Assembly (NCBI RefSeq): GCF_035486915.1
Contig: NZ_DATHMR010000100.1
Coordinates: 11,118-75,117, forward strand
Reading direction: 5' to 3'
Source of the DNA: Dyella_B sp035486915
GTDB taxonomy: Bacteria > Pseudomonadota > Gammaproteobacteria > Xanthomonadales > Rhodanobacteraceae
DNA: 64,000 nt
In this document: positions 16,329-24,394 of the stretch, piece by piece
Position numbering within the stretch: the first letter of the stretch is position 1
How the letters are laid out: each line of letters begins with the position of its first letter
Notes under the pieces: generated by a model
Database searches by the model: none
What the model was told of the DNA's origin: nothing
What the model saw: the letters and a program-made list of their open reading frames with translations, nothing else
Made by a program: the position numbers and the translations under genes

Positions 16329-17660
16329 ATGACCAACGACTCTTCAAGCTCGTACCTGCGGCGACTCGGCATTTGGGATGGTGCGGCCATTGTTGTCGGC
16401 GGCGTCATCGGTGCAGGTATTTTTCGAACTCCCGCCACAGTGGCCGAACGTACGGCCTCGGGCTTGCCGCTGCTTTCGCTTTGGGCTATCGGTGGTTTGC
16501 TGACGCTGGCAGGTGTGCTGTGTTACGCGGAACTCGGCGCGCGCCGGCCGCATGCGGGCGGTATCTACATTTACCTGCGCGAAGCATTTGGGCCATTACC
16601 TGCGTTTCTGTTCGGCTGGACCATGGCGTTGATCAACTACCCCGGCAGCGTTGCCGCGGTGGCGACGACGTTTGCCGACTATGCGTGCCGCGCCGTGAGC
16701 TTGCCGAATCTTTGGGTGAAGCCGGTGGCGGTCGGTGCGATCGCTTTCATTGCCGGCGTGAATTTTTTCGGCATTCGCGCAGGCGCGTGGATGCAGAATC
16801 TGTTTACGCTGCTGAAAGTCGCTGCGATTGTGATGCTGCTGGTCGTGGGTCTGGTGCTGGCGCATGGGCACTTCGGCAATGTGTTCGCCGTGGATACAAC
16901 GCACGAAGTGCCCAGCGGAGCATGGATTGGCGCGTTGCTGCCCGTGCTGTTTACGTACGGCGGTTTTCATTACCTCAATGACATGGCAGGCGAAGTGCGC
17001 GATCCGCAGCGCACACTGCCACGTGCCTTGGCATTGGGCATGATCGGTGTGGTGGTGTGCTACGTGCTGGTCAACATTGCGTACCTGGTGGGTTTGGGGC
17101 ACGCAGGCTTGGCGGCAAGCAAAGCGCCTGCGGCCGATCTGATGAGTCATATCTTCGGCCCTCGCGGCGCGACGATCATGGCGATCGGCATCGCTTGTTC
17201 CACCTTCGGTTATTGCAGCATTGCCATCGCCGGTGGCGCACGCGTGCTGCAGACCATGGGCGCGGATGGCATGTTCTTCCGCTCGGTGGGGCAGATCGAT
17301 TCGCGTTGGCGCGCGCCGCAGGTGGCATTGGCGGTACTGGGGGTGTGGGCAATTGTGCTTACACTCTCCGGCACCTTCGGCCAATTGCTCGACTACACCA
17401 CGGTGGGCGAGTGGCTCGGTCATGCGTTCGGTATTGCGACGCTGTTCTGGTATCGACGTCAGTTTGCGAATCAACCCTCGCCGTACCGCGTGCCGTTGTA
17501 TCCGTTATTGCCGTTTGTTTTCGTGTGCACGGTGCTGGGTGTGATCATCGCGACCGCCATCAACACGCCCGGCGATGCGGGCATGAGCCTGGTGATCATC
17601 GCCTGCGGTTTGCCGGTGTATGCGCTTTGGCGCTATTGGCAGGGCCGTCGAGCCGCCTGA
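16329..17660 (+). CDS. Amino acid permease, APC superfamily
   Basis: A 443-residue inner-membrane transporter with about twelve hydrophobic helices. The first helix has the APC substrate-binding signature 'GAAIVVGGVIGAGIFRTPA'. 'YAELGARRPHAGGIYIYLREAFG' and 'GFHYLNDMAGEVRDPQRTLPRAL' are the conserved cytoplasmic segments. ATG 16329 places the YLRRLGIWDG opening at the normal distance; an upstream ATG at 16275 would add 18 non-conserved residues. Neither has a clear ribosome binding site. Substrate specificity cannot be read from the sequence. Confidence 0.85.
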   Translation: MTNDSSSSYLRRLGIWDGAAIVVGGVIGAGIFRTPATVAERTASGLPLLSLWAIGGLLTLAGVLCYAELGARRPHAGGIYIYLREAFGPLPAFLFGWTMALINYPGSVAAVATTFADYACRAVSLPNLWVKPVAVGAIAFIAGVNFFGIRAGAWMQNLFTLLKVAAIVMLLVVGLVLAHGHFGNVFAVDTTHEVPSGAWIGALLPVLFTYGGFHYLNDMAGEVRDPQRTLPRALALGMIGVVVCYVLVNIAYLVGLGHAGLAASKAPAADLMSHIFGPRGATIMAIGIACSTFGYCSIAIAGGARVLQTMGADGMFFRSVGQIDSRWRAPQVALAVLGVWAIVLTLSGTFGQLLDYTTVGEWLGHAFGIATLFWYRRQFANQPSPYRVPLYPLLPFVFVCTVLGVIIATAINTPGDAGMSLVIIACGLPVYALWRYWQGRRAA

Positions 17661-17771
17661 GGTCTCAAGCCCTGACACGGGTCGGGCGCATTCTTCGGGC
17701 CAATCCAACCGTTGCGGCAGATAAGCGGCCCGCAAGTCATTGATTGTCGGGCACCTTGTCGCCGCACTTCA

Positions 17772-17793
17772 TTTTCACCAAAAAAGGTGAAAA
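17772..17793 (+). promoter_or_regulatory. Perfect inverted repeat over the lexA ribosome binding site
   Basis: TTTTCACC, six A residues, then GGTGAAAA form a perfect 8-bp inverted repeat. Its right arm contains the GGTGA that serves as ribosome binding site for the lexA-like gene starting at 17795. It could be the operator for self-repression by this LexA, or an RNA hairpin that hides the ribosome binding site of the whole operon. I found no second copy in the window. Confidence 0.55.
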
Positions 17794-17794
17794 G

Positions 17795-18424
17795 ATGAGT
17801 GCCATGAGCATCCAGCTTACCAGCCGCCAGTCCAACATCCTCGCCTTCATCCGGGCTCGCCTGGATCAAACCGGCGACGCGCCCACCCTGGAAGAAATCG
17901 GCAACGCCATGGGCCTGCCCAACGTCAGCGCCGTGCTCAAGCACGTGCGCTCGCTGGAGGCGAAAGGGCGGCTGGTGATCGAACCCAATCGCACACGCGG
18001 CATTCGGCTGGTGCAGGAAAACGATCCGTTTGCCGCCGACACCATGGAACTGCCGCTGATCGGCCGCATCGCCGCAGGCGAGCCGATCTTTTCCGAGTCG
18101 CGCGTGGAACGCAGCATGCGCGTGTCGAGCGATCTGTTCCGGCTGCGTCCGGATTACCTCGTGCGCGTCGTCGGCGATTCGATGCGCGACGAAGGCATTC
18201 TCGATGGCGATCTGGTGGCCGTGCACGCCACACCGGTGGCGCGTCACGGGCAGATCGTCGCCGCGCGCGTGGAAGGCGAGCGCTTCACCATCAAGCGCCT
18301 GTATTGGAGGGGCGATGTGATTCGCCTGCTGCCGAACAGCCCGGGTTATGAACCGATCGATCCCGACCCCACCGAAGACTTCGCCATCGAAGGGTTGTTT
18401 GCAGGTCTCGTGAGGGGGGCCTGA
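17795..18424 (+). CDS. lexA: LexA-family SOS repressor of the imu operon
   Basis: A 209-residue repressor and self-cleaving protease. The N-terminal winged helix-turn-helix spans about residues 6-65 (TLEEIGNAMGLPNVSAVLKHVRSLEAKGRL). The cleavage site is A94-G95 in RIAAGEPI, and the catalytic pair is S129 (GDSMRDEG) and K167 (FTIKRL), so it should respond to RecA filaments. Its position at the head of imuA-imuB-dnaE2 marks it as the cassette-specific second LexA type. The recognition helix differs from canonical enteric LexA. ATG 17795 follows the GGTGA in the inverted repeat; its stop overlaps the imuA start by one base. Confidence 0.9.
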   Translation: MSAMSIQLTSRQSNILAFIRARLDQTGDAPTLEEIGNAMGLPNVSAVLKHVRSLEAKGRLVIEPNRTRGIRLVQENDPFAADTMELPLIGRIAAGEPIFSESRVERSMRVSSDLFRLRPDYLVRVVGDSMRDEGILDGDLVAVHATPVARHGQIVAARVEGERFTIKRLYWRGDVIRLLPNSPGYEPIDPDPTEDFAIEGLFAGLVRGA

Positions 18425-19206
18425 TGAGCGCGGTGATGGCGCTGTCGAATCTGCTGGACGCGCGGCAGGTATGGCGCGGTCGTGCAGAGCCGATTGTGGA
18501 AGGCGAACAGCCCACTGGTTGGCCGATGCTCGACGCCGTGCTTCCTGCACGCGGGTGGCCGGAAGCGTCGCTGACAGAAATTTTGATGCCGGTCGATGGC
18601 GTCGGCGAATTGCGTCTGGTGTTGCCGACACTCGCACGTTTGACGCAAGGCCAACGTCCGGTCGTGCTGGTCGCGCCGCCGTATCTGCCGTGTGCGATGG
18701 GTTGGCGCCAACAGGGCGTGAATCTACATCGCCTGACCATTGTCGATGCAGAAGAAAAACAGGTGTTGTGGGCGGCCGAGCAATGTTTGCGTTCGGGCAG
18801 CTGCGCGGCCGTGCTGGCATGGCCGCATCGGGCGGACGATCGCAGTCTGCGCCGTTTGCAGGTCGCGGCGGATACGGGTCGCGCATTGGCATTCGTGTTT
18901 CGCGACCGCAAGCACCTGACGAATGCATCGCCGGCTTCGTTGCGCCTTGAATTGACGACGACACCGAGCACTGCCATCTGGGTGCGCAAATGCCGTGGCG
19001 GCAATGCGCCTTCGCAGCCCATTCCCTTCGATCCCGTTCAACGTCTTTCCAGCGCACGTGGGGAGGGCACATGGATGTGCCCGGTTTTGAGGAGCGAGGA
19101 GGGCCGGAATTCAGCGGTGACAACGCATGCGGTTCATCAGCGTATGCGCGGTTCGCTGGATTCCGGCCTTTGCCGGAATCACGAACGAAAGAAGCAAAGC
19201 GCGTGA
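18424..19206 (+). CDS. imuA: Translesion-synthesis accessory protein ImuA
   Basis: A 260-residue RecA/SulA-like protein of the ImuA-ImuB-DnaE2 mutasome. Conserved features are 'WRGRAEPIVEGEQPTGWPMLDAVLPARGWPEASLTEIL' (about 18-55), 'RLVLPTLARLTQGQRPVVLVAPP' and 'VLWAAEQCLRSGSCAAVLAWP'. The Walker A lysine of RecA is not present in recognisable form. A GAGGGGGG sequence precedes the ATG. The last 20 or so residues (from RGSLDSGL) are encoded by a REP-like palindrome at 19159-19180, so the native C-terminus has probably been replaced or extended. imuB begins 9 bases downstream. Confidence 0.88.
   Translation: MSAVMALSNLLDARQVWRGRAEPIVEGEQPTGWPMLDAVLPARGWPEASLTEILMPVDGVGELRLVLPTLARLTQGQRPVVLVAPPYLPCAMGWRQQGVNLHRLTIVDAEEKQVLWAAEQCLRSGSCAAVLAWPHRADDRSLRRLQVAADTGRALAFVFRDRKHLTNASPASLRLELTTTPSTAIWVRKCRGGNAPSQPIPFDPVQRLSSARGEGTWMCPVLRSEEGRNSAVTTHAVHQRMRGSLDSGLCRNHERKKQSA
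19159..19180. repeat. REP-like palindrome inside imuA
   Basis: GATTCCGGC, CTTT, GCCGGAATC is a 9-bp stem related to the two intergenic elements at 24317 and 26388 (CATTCCGGC type), with weaker outer arms. It lies in frame inside the last 20 codons of imuA. Confidence 0.75.
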
Positions 19207-19215
19207 GGCCGACCT

Positions 19216-20616
19216 ATGTTGTGGGCCTGCCTGTTGCTGCCTCAGCTGGCGCTGGATGGAGTCCTCCGTCACCGCACCGATGACACACCGTTGGTGTTGG
19301 TGGATGGGCCCATCAACGCGCGCACCATCGTGGCTGTCAATGCGCGCGCACGTGCAGCGGGGCTTTACATCGGCCAACGATTGACGGCTGCGCAGGCATT
19401 GCAGGCGCGATTCGATGCCATTCCCTACGACGCTGACGAGGTCGAGCGCTGGCAGCAGTTTCTCGCTGGCGTGGCGTATCGCTACAGCTCGCAAGTCGCG
19501 TTGTTGCCACACGCGATCGTGCTCGAAGTCAGCAAGAGCCAAAGCCTGTTCGGATCGTGGTCGGTGATGGAGCGCCGGTTGCGCAGCGATATCACCGCAC
19601 TCGGTTTTCGTCATCGCGTAACGGCTGCACCGACGCCCCATGGCGCGTATGTATTGGCCGGTGTCGGCGATGGGCAAACGGCACTGAGTCAGGAAGGTAT
19701 GCAACGTCTTCTGGATGATGTCCCGTTGAGCAAAAGCCGTTTGCCAACGCAGGCGATGGATACGTTGCCGAGTATGGGTGTGCGGCGGCTCGGACAACTG
19801 CTGCGCATGCCGCGCGATGGCCTGCAACGGCGTTTCGGCTTTACGTTATTGCAGGCCATGGATCGCTTGATGGGCGACGCACCTGCAGGGCTCGATCTCT
19901 ACATCCCGTCTGATGGCATCGATTGGTATGTCGAGTTGTCGCACGAGGTCGAAAACATCGCTGCGCTGATTTTTCCGTTGCGGCGTATGACGGGTGATCT
20001 TGCTGCGTATCTGTCCGGCCGCGATGGCGGTGTGCAGCGATTCCTTTTGCGATTGGAACATCGCGATCGCGTAGTCACGGATGTGCCTGTAGGTATGCTT
20101 TCACCCGAACGCAGCGCCGATGTACTGTTCGACGCCGCACGTGGCCGCCTTGAGCAAGTGCAATTGCCCGCGCCGGTACTTGCATTGCGATTGATCGCCG
20201 AGGATCTGCCCAGTTTCGTTCCTGCTGGCCGAGATCTGTTCGACGAACGTCCCGCCAATGCGTTGCCTTTCGAGCAACTGCGCGAACGTTTGCGTGCCCG
20301 GTTGGGCGATAGCGCGGTGCATCAGTGGGGCACCACCATCGATCCACGCCCGGAACACTCACAACATGCTGCCGCCGAAGACGAAGGTCCGCTTGAGCCG
20401 CGTCCGCGTCCCACATGGTTACTGGAACGGCCCATCCCATGGCGGGGCGCGTTGCACATTGTTTCCGGTCCTGAGCGATTGGAAACCGGCTGGTGGGATG
20501 GTGGCGATACGCGCCGCGACTACTACATCGTCGAAACCGACATGGGTCAGCGCGCGTGGGCGTTCTGCGCGCCGGGCGAGCAATCGGGCTGGATGCTGCA
20601 CGGATGGTTCGCATGA
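19216..20616 (+). CDS. imuB: ImuB, inactive Y-family polymerase-like clamp adaptor
   Basis: A 466-residue Y-family relative that bridges the sliding clamp, ImuA and DnaE2. The fold is recognisable (VDGPINARTIVAVNARARAAGLYIGQRLTAAQAL; 'LPSMGVRRLGQLLRMPRDGLQRRFG' as helix-hairpin-helix). The catalytic acids are missing: the DxD region reads CLLLPQLALDG and the S-x-D-E block reads VLEVSKSQSLFG, which is normal for ImuB. The stop overlaps the dnaE2 start by 4 bases (ATGA), so the two are translationally coupled. Confidence 0.92.
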   Translation: MLWACLLLPQLALDGVLRHRTDDTPLVLVDGPINARTIVAVNARARAAGLYIGQRLTAAQALQARFDAIPYDADEVERWQQFLAGVAYRYSSQVALLPHAIVLEVSKSQSLFGSWSVMERRLRSDITALGFRHRVTAAPTPHGAYVLAGVGDGQTALSQEGMQRLLDDVPLSKSRLPTQAMDTLPSMGVRRLGQLLRMPRDGLQRRFGFTLLQAMDRLMGDAPAGLDLYIPSDGIDWYVELSHEVENIAALIFPLRRMTGDLAAYLSGRDGGVQRFLLRLEHRDRVVTDVPVGMLSPERSADVLFDAARGRLEQVQLPAPVLALRLIAEDLPSFVPAGRDLFDERPANALPFEQLRERLRARLGDSAVHQWGTTIDPRPEHSQHAAAEDEGPLEPRPRPTWLLERPIPWRGALHIVSGPERLETGWWDGGDTRRDYYIVETDMGQRAWAFCAPGEQSGWMLHGWFA

Positions 20617-23600
20617 CGGACTACGCCGAACTGCATTGCCTTTCCGACTTCTCGTTTCAACGCGGTGCTTCCAGCGCGCGCGAATTGTTCGAGCGCGCAT
20701 CGGAATGCGGTTATGCCGCCTTGGCGATTACAGATGAGTGCTCGCTGGCCGGTATCGTGCGCGCCTGGGAGGCTTCTCGCGATACGGAAATACCGCTAAT
20801 CGTCGGTACGGAAATCCAGCTTGCCGATGGCCCCAAGTTGGTACTGCTTGCAGAAAACAAACAAGGCTATGTCTCGCTGTGCCGCCTGATTACGCAAGGG
20901 CGCAGGGCTTCCGAAAAAGGCGACTATCGCCTGACCAGGGCCGACATGGCCGAAGGTGCCCCGGGAACGTTGGCGCTATGGATTCCCGAACGCGAACCTG
21001 ATCGCGAGCATGGCGCATGGGTGAAACATCTTTTCGATGATCGTGCATGGCTGGCGGTGGAGCTGCATCGCGATGTCGACGACGATGCACGCCTGGCTGA
21101 ACTCGAGGCATTGGGTGAATCATTGCAGTTGCCACGCGTTGCAAGTGGCGACGTGCATATGCATATCCGTCGATGCCTGCCGTTGCAGCATACGATGACG
21201 GCGATTCGTCATCATACGACCATAGCCAAAGCCGGTGCCGTGTTGTTCCGAAATGGAGAGCGGCATCTGCGCCGGCGTTCGATACTGGAAAAGATTTATC
21301 CGAAAGCGTTGTTGGATGAAAGCGTGCGCATTGCAAAACGATGCACGTTTTCGTTGAAAGATGACTTGCACTATCAATATCCGAAAGAACTGGTTCCTGA
21401 AGGCTACACAGCCATACAGTGGCTGCGTCATCTTGTGGCCGAAGGTGCCGCATGGCGTTGGCCCCATGGTGTGCCAGGTGAGTTTCAATCAAAGATCGAG
21501 CACGAACTGTGGTTGATCGAGAAGAAACGTTATGAGGCGTTCTTCCTTACGGTGCATGACATCGTGCGTTATGCCCGTAGCGAGAAAATTCTCTGCCAAG
21601 GGCGCGGTTCGGCCGCCAATTCCATCGTGTGCTTTGCATTGGGCGTAACGGATGCCGACCCCAAGAGAGTCGATTTGCTGGTAGAGCGATTCATTTCCAT
21701 CGAGCGTGACGAACCGCCCGATATCGATGTCGACTTCGAGCATGAGCGTCGCGAGGAAGTCATCCAATACGTCTACAAAAAATACGGGCGTGAGCGCGCG
21801 GCGATTGCAGCGACAGTTATCAGCTATCGCACCAAAAGCGCGGTGCGCGACGTAGCCAAAGCGCTTGGCTTGCCAGAGGACCAAATAGAAAAGCTCAGCC
21901 GAAGCTTTTTCCGTCTTGGCGACGCTTCTTTGGACCGGCGTCTGCGTGAGCAAGGCTTCGACCCCGATGCGCCTGTCATGCGCAGGCTTCTTGCGTTGAC
22001 GGCACAATTGCTCCACAAACCGCGTCACCTGAGCCAGCACGTGGGTGGCTTCGTCATCCACGATGCGCCGCTGTATGAACTGGTGCCGGTGGAAAACGCA
22101 ACGATGCCCAACCGAACCATCATCCAGTGGGACAAAGATGACCTGGACACCATGGGTTTGCTCAAGGTCGATTGCCTGGCACTGGGCATGCTGACGTGCT
22201 TGCGCAAATGCTTCGATATCGTTCATCGGCATCGCGACAAGGTATTGAGCATTGCAACGATTGAGCACGACGACAAGAAAACCTATGAAATGATCCAGCG
22301 CGCCGACACGATCGGTGTATTTCAGATCGAGAGCCGCGCGCAGATGTCGATGCTGCCTCGGCTAAAGCCTGCCGGTTACTACGATCTGGTCGTCCAGATC
22401 GCTATCGTGCGTCCCGGGCCGATTCAGGGCGGCATGGTTCATCCCTATCTGCGCCGGCGCAAGGGTGAGGAGCCGATCGACTATCCGTCAGAGGCGCTGA
22501 AACCAGTGCTCGAACGCACGATGGGCGTTCCGCTGTTTCAGGAGCAGGTGATGAAGCTGGCGATGGTGGCGGCCGGCTATACAGCGGGGCAGGCAGATCA
22601 ATTGCGTCGTTCGATGGCAGCGTGGCGGCGTCATGGCGATATGGAAGTGCACCGCGAACGTATCACCCGCGGCATGCTGGATAGAGGTTACACGCAGGCG
22701 TTTGCCGAGCAGATCTTCGAGCAGATCAAAGGTTTCGGTAGTTATGGATTTCCGGAAAGTCATGCGGCCAGCTTCGCCAATCTCGCCTATGTCAGCAGCT
22801 GGCTGAAGTGCCATGAACCTGCCGCTTTCGGGTGTGCATTGCTCAATGCGCAACCGATGGGATTCTATGGGCCCAGTCAGATCGTGCAGGACATGCAGCG
22901 TGGTGGCATTAGCGTATTGCCCGTAGATGTGCGCTACAGCGATTGGGATTGCACGCTGGAAAGCGATTCGCGCAGTCATGGTGGTTTGGCATTACGACTC
23001 GGTATGCGGCAGTTACGTGGCTGTCGCGAGGATGTGGCCTCGCGTATTTCAACGGCGCGAAAGCAACAGGCTTTTGGCGATATCGTCGACCTGTGCACGC
23101 GCGCGCAACTGGATCGGCGTCATCAGGATCTGTTGGCCGATGCGGGCGCTTTGCGCGGTCTGGCCGGACATCGTCATCGCGCGCTGTGGTTATCGGCTGG
23201 TGTGGAATCGCAGTTGCCGTTGTTTGGACGCGAAAGCCCGCGCGAGAGCGATATCGTGCTGCCGCTGCCGACCGTGGCGGAAAACATGGTGGCCGACTAT
23301 GCATACAGCGGGCTGAGTCTCGGGCCGCATCCGCTCAAGCTTTTACGTCAGCGATTGCGTGCTGCACGGTTTATCGATTCGCGCAGCCTGCACGCGCAAC
23401 CGCACGAAACGCAGGTGCGAACCGTGGGTCTTGTGACGCAGCGCCAACAACCCCAGACAGCCAGTGGCGTCACTTTCATCACCATCGAAGACGAGTTCGG
23501 CTACGTGAATGTGGTGGTGTGGAATCACGTTGCGCAAAGCCAGCGTCGTCCGTACCTGGAGGCGCGGCTGCTTGCCATCGAAGGTCGCTGGGAAGCTGTG

Positions 23601-23690
23601 GATGGTGTCAGTCACCTCATTGCGCGGCGCTTGCACGATATGAGCGGCATGCTCGGTGAGCTGGATGCCCGCTCGCGCGATTTTCATTGA
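20613..23690 (+). CDS. dnaE2: Error-prone DNA polymerase III alpha subunit DnaE2
   Basis: A 1025-residue C-family polymerase for mutagenic damage tolerance. It has an N-terminal PHP domain beginning YAELHCLSDFSFQRGAS, then the catalytic domain with the two aspartates in PPDIDVDFEHERREEV, the 'GRGSAANSIVCF' and 'SQHVGGFVIHD' blocks, and 'PGPIQGGMVHPYLRRR'. A C-terminal OB-fold part (TFITIEDEFGYVNVVVW) and a clamp-binding-like QLPLF near residue 866 follow. It is shorter than DnaE1 (about 1160-1190), as expected. Reading frame upstream of 20613 is open, but the ATG overlapping imuB is the conserved start. It is the catalytic member of the operon. Confidence 0.95.
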   Translation: MTDYAELHCLSDFSFQRGASSARELFERASECGYAALAITDECSLAGIVRAWEASRDTEIPLIVGTEIQLADGPKLVLLAENKQGYVSLCRLITQGRRASEKGDYRLTRADMAEGAPGTLALWIPEREPDREHGAWVKHLFDDRAWLAVELHRDVDDDARLAELEALGESLQLPRVASGDVHMHIRRCLPLQHTMTAIRHHTTIAKAGAVLFRNGERHLRRRSILEKIYPKALLDESVRIAKRCTFSLKDDLHYQYPKELVPEGYTAIQWLRHLVAEGAAWRWPHGVPGEFQSKIEHELWLIEKKRYEAFFLTVHDIVRYARSEKILCQGRGSAANSIVCFALGVTDADPKRVDLLVERFISIERDEPPDIDVDFEHERREEVIQYVYKKYGRERAAIAATVISYRTKSAVRDVAKALGLPEDQIEKLSRSFFRLGDASLDRRLREQGFDPDAPVMRRLLALTAQLLHKPRHLSQHVGGFVIHDAPLYELVPVENATMPNRTIIQWDKDDLDTMGLLKVDCLALGMLTCLRKCFDIVHRHRDKVLSIATIEHDDKKTYEMIQRADTIGVFQIESRAQMSMLPRLKPAGYYDLVVQIAIVRPGPIQGGMVHPYLRRRKGEEPIDYPSEALKPVLERTMGVPLFQEQVMKLAMVAAGYTAGQADQLRRSMAAWRRHGDMEVHRERITRGMLDRGYTQAFAEQIFEQIKGFGSYGFPESHAASFANLAYVSSWLKCHEPAAFGCALLNAQPMGFYGPSQIVQDMQRGGISVLPVDVRYSDWDCTLESDSRSHGGLALRLGMRQLRGCREDVASRISTARKQQAFGDIVDLCTRAQLDRRHQDLLADAGALRGLAGHRHRALWLSAGVESQLPLFGRESPRESDIVLPLPTVAENMVADYAYSGLSLGPHPLKLLRQRLRAARFIDSRSLHAQPHETQVRTVGLVTQRQQPQTASGVTFITIEDEFGYVNVVVWNHVAQSQRRPYLEARLLAIEGRWEAVDGVSHLIARRLHDMSGMLGELDARSRDFH

Positions 23691-23704
23691 GGGTGTCGGC
23701 AGCC

Positions 23705-24307
23705 ATGCAATCGTTACTTTTTGATCGAGGCGTGCAAAGGATTGCCGATGAAACCACTGGGCCGATCACGTATCAGCCTGAGGCGATCTCGCGCGAACTG
23801 GCCGAAAAATGGTTCAGCACAATTGGTGCTCAAGCCGATTGGCATTCGGGTATGCGCATGATGTACGAGCGCATGGTGGGTGTGCCGCGTCTGCACGGTC
23901 ATTACGCGATAGAGGATCCCGCGATACCGCCTGTGCTACTTGCTGCGCTGGATGTCGTGAAACAGCACGTCGATGCGCCATTCAACAGCATCGGTTTGAA
24001 TCTTTATCGCGATGAACACGATAGCGTGGCGCCGCATAACGACACGCTGCATGAATTGGTCGCGCATCAACCCATCGTGTTGTTGTCGTTAGGCGCTACG
24101 CGCACGATGACGATACGCCGTAAGGAGCCGCCGCATTTGAAAACGGAGCTGGAGCTTGAGGCGGGTAGTTTGTTGTTGATGGGCTGGAATGCGCAGCTGC
24201 ATTACGACCATGGGATTCCGAAGTTGCGGTATCCCGTGGGGCCGAGAATCAGTGTGGCCTTTCGTGTGCGGCCGGACGTTCAAAGCGATACATGGGGTAC
24301 GCGATGA
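23705..24307 (+). CDS. AlkB-like 2-oxoglutarate/Fe(II) dioxygenase
   Basis: A 200-residue AlkB-family protein expected to demethylate alkylated bases (1-meA, 3-meC) oxidatively. The Fe ligands are H111 and D113 in APHND and H169 in YDHG; R181 and R187 in RISVAFR bind 2-oxoglutarate; N99-x-Y101 is the family NLY motif. GAGGGTG 9 bases upstream supports ATG 23705 over an in-frame TTG. It begins 14 bases after dnaE2 on the same strand with no terminator between, so it is probably the last gene of the SOS mutagenesis operon. A REP-like palindrome follows the stop. Confidence 0.9.
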   Translation: MQSLLFDRGVQRIADETTGPITYQPEAISRELAEKWFSTIGAQADWHSGMRMMYERMVGVPRLHGHYAIEDPAIPPVLLAALDVVKQHVDAPFNSIGLNLYRDEHDSVAPHNDTLHELVAHQPIVLLSLGATRTMTIRRKEPPHLKTELELEAGSLLLMGWNAQLHYDHGIPKLRYPVGPRISVAFRVRPDVQSDTWGTR

Positions 24308-24316
24308 CTCTCATTT

Positions 24317-24344
24317 CGTCATTCCAGCCTTCGCTGGAATGACG
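24317..24344. repeat. REP-like palindrome between convergent alkB-like and pgk
   Basis: CGTCATTCCAGC, CTTC, GCTGGAATGACG is a perfect 12-bp stem with a 4-base loop, 10 bases after the alkB-like stop. It is the same family as 26388-26415 and may act as a bidirectional end for two facing genes. Confidence 0.88.
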
Positions 24345-24394
24345 GAAATATGTAGGGCGCCATGTAAATCGTGCGCCCATATCCATATGATCGA

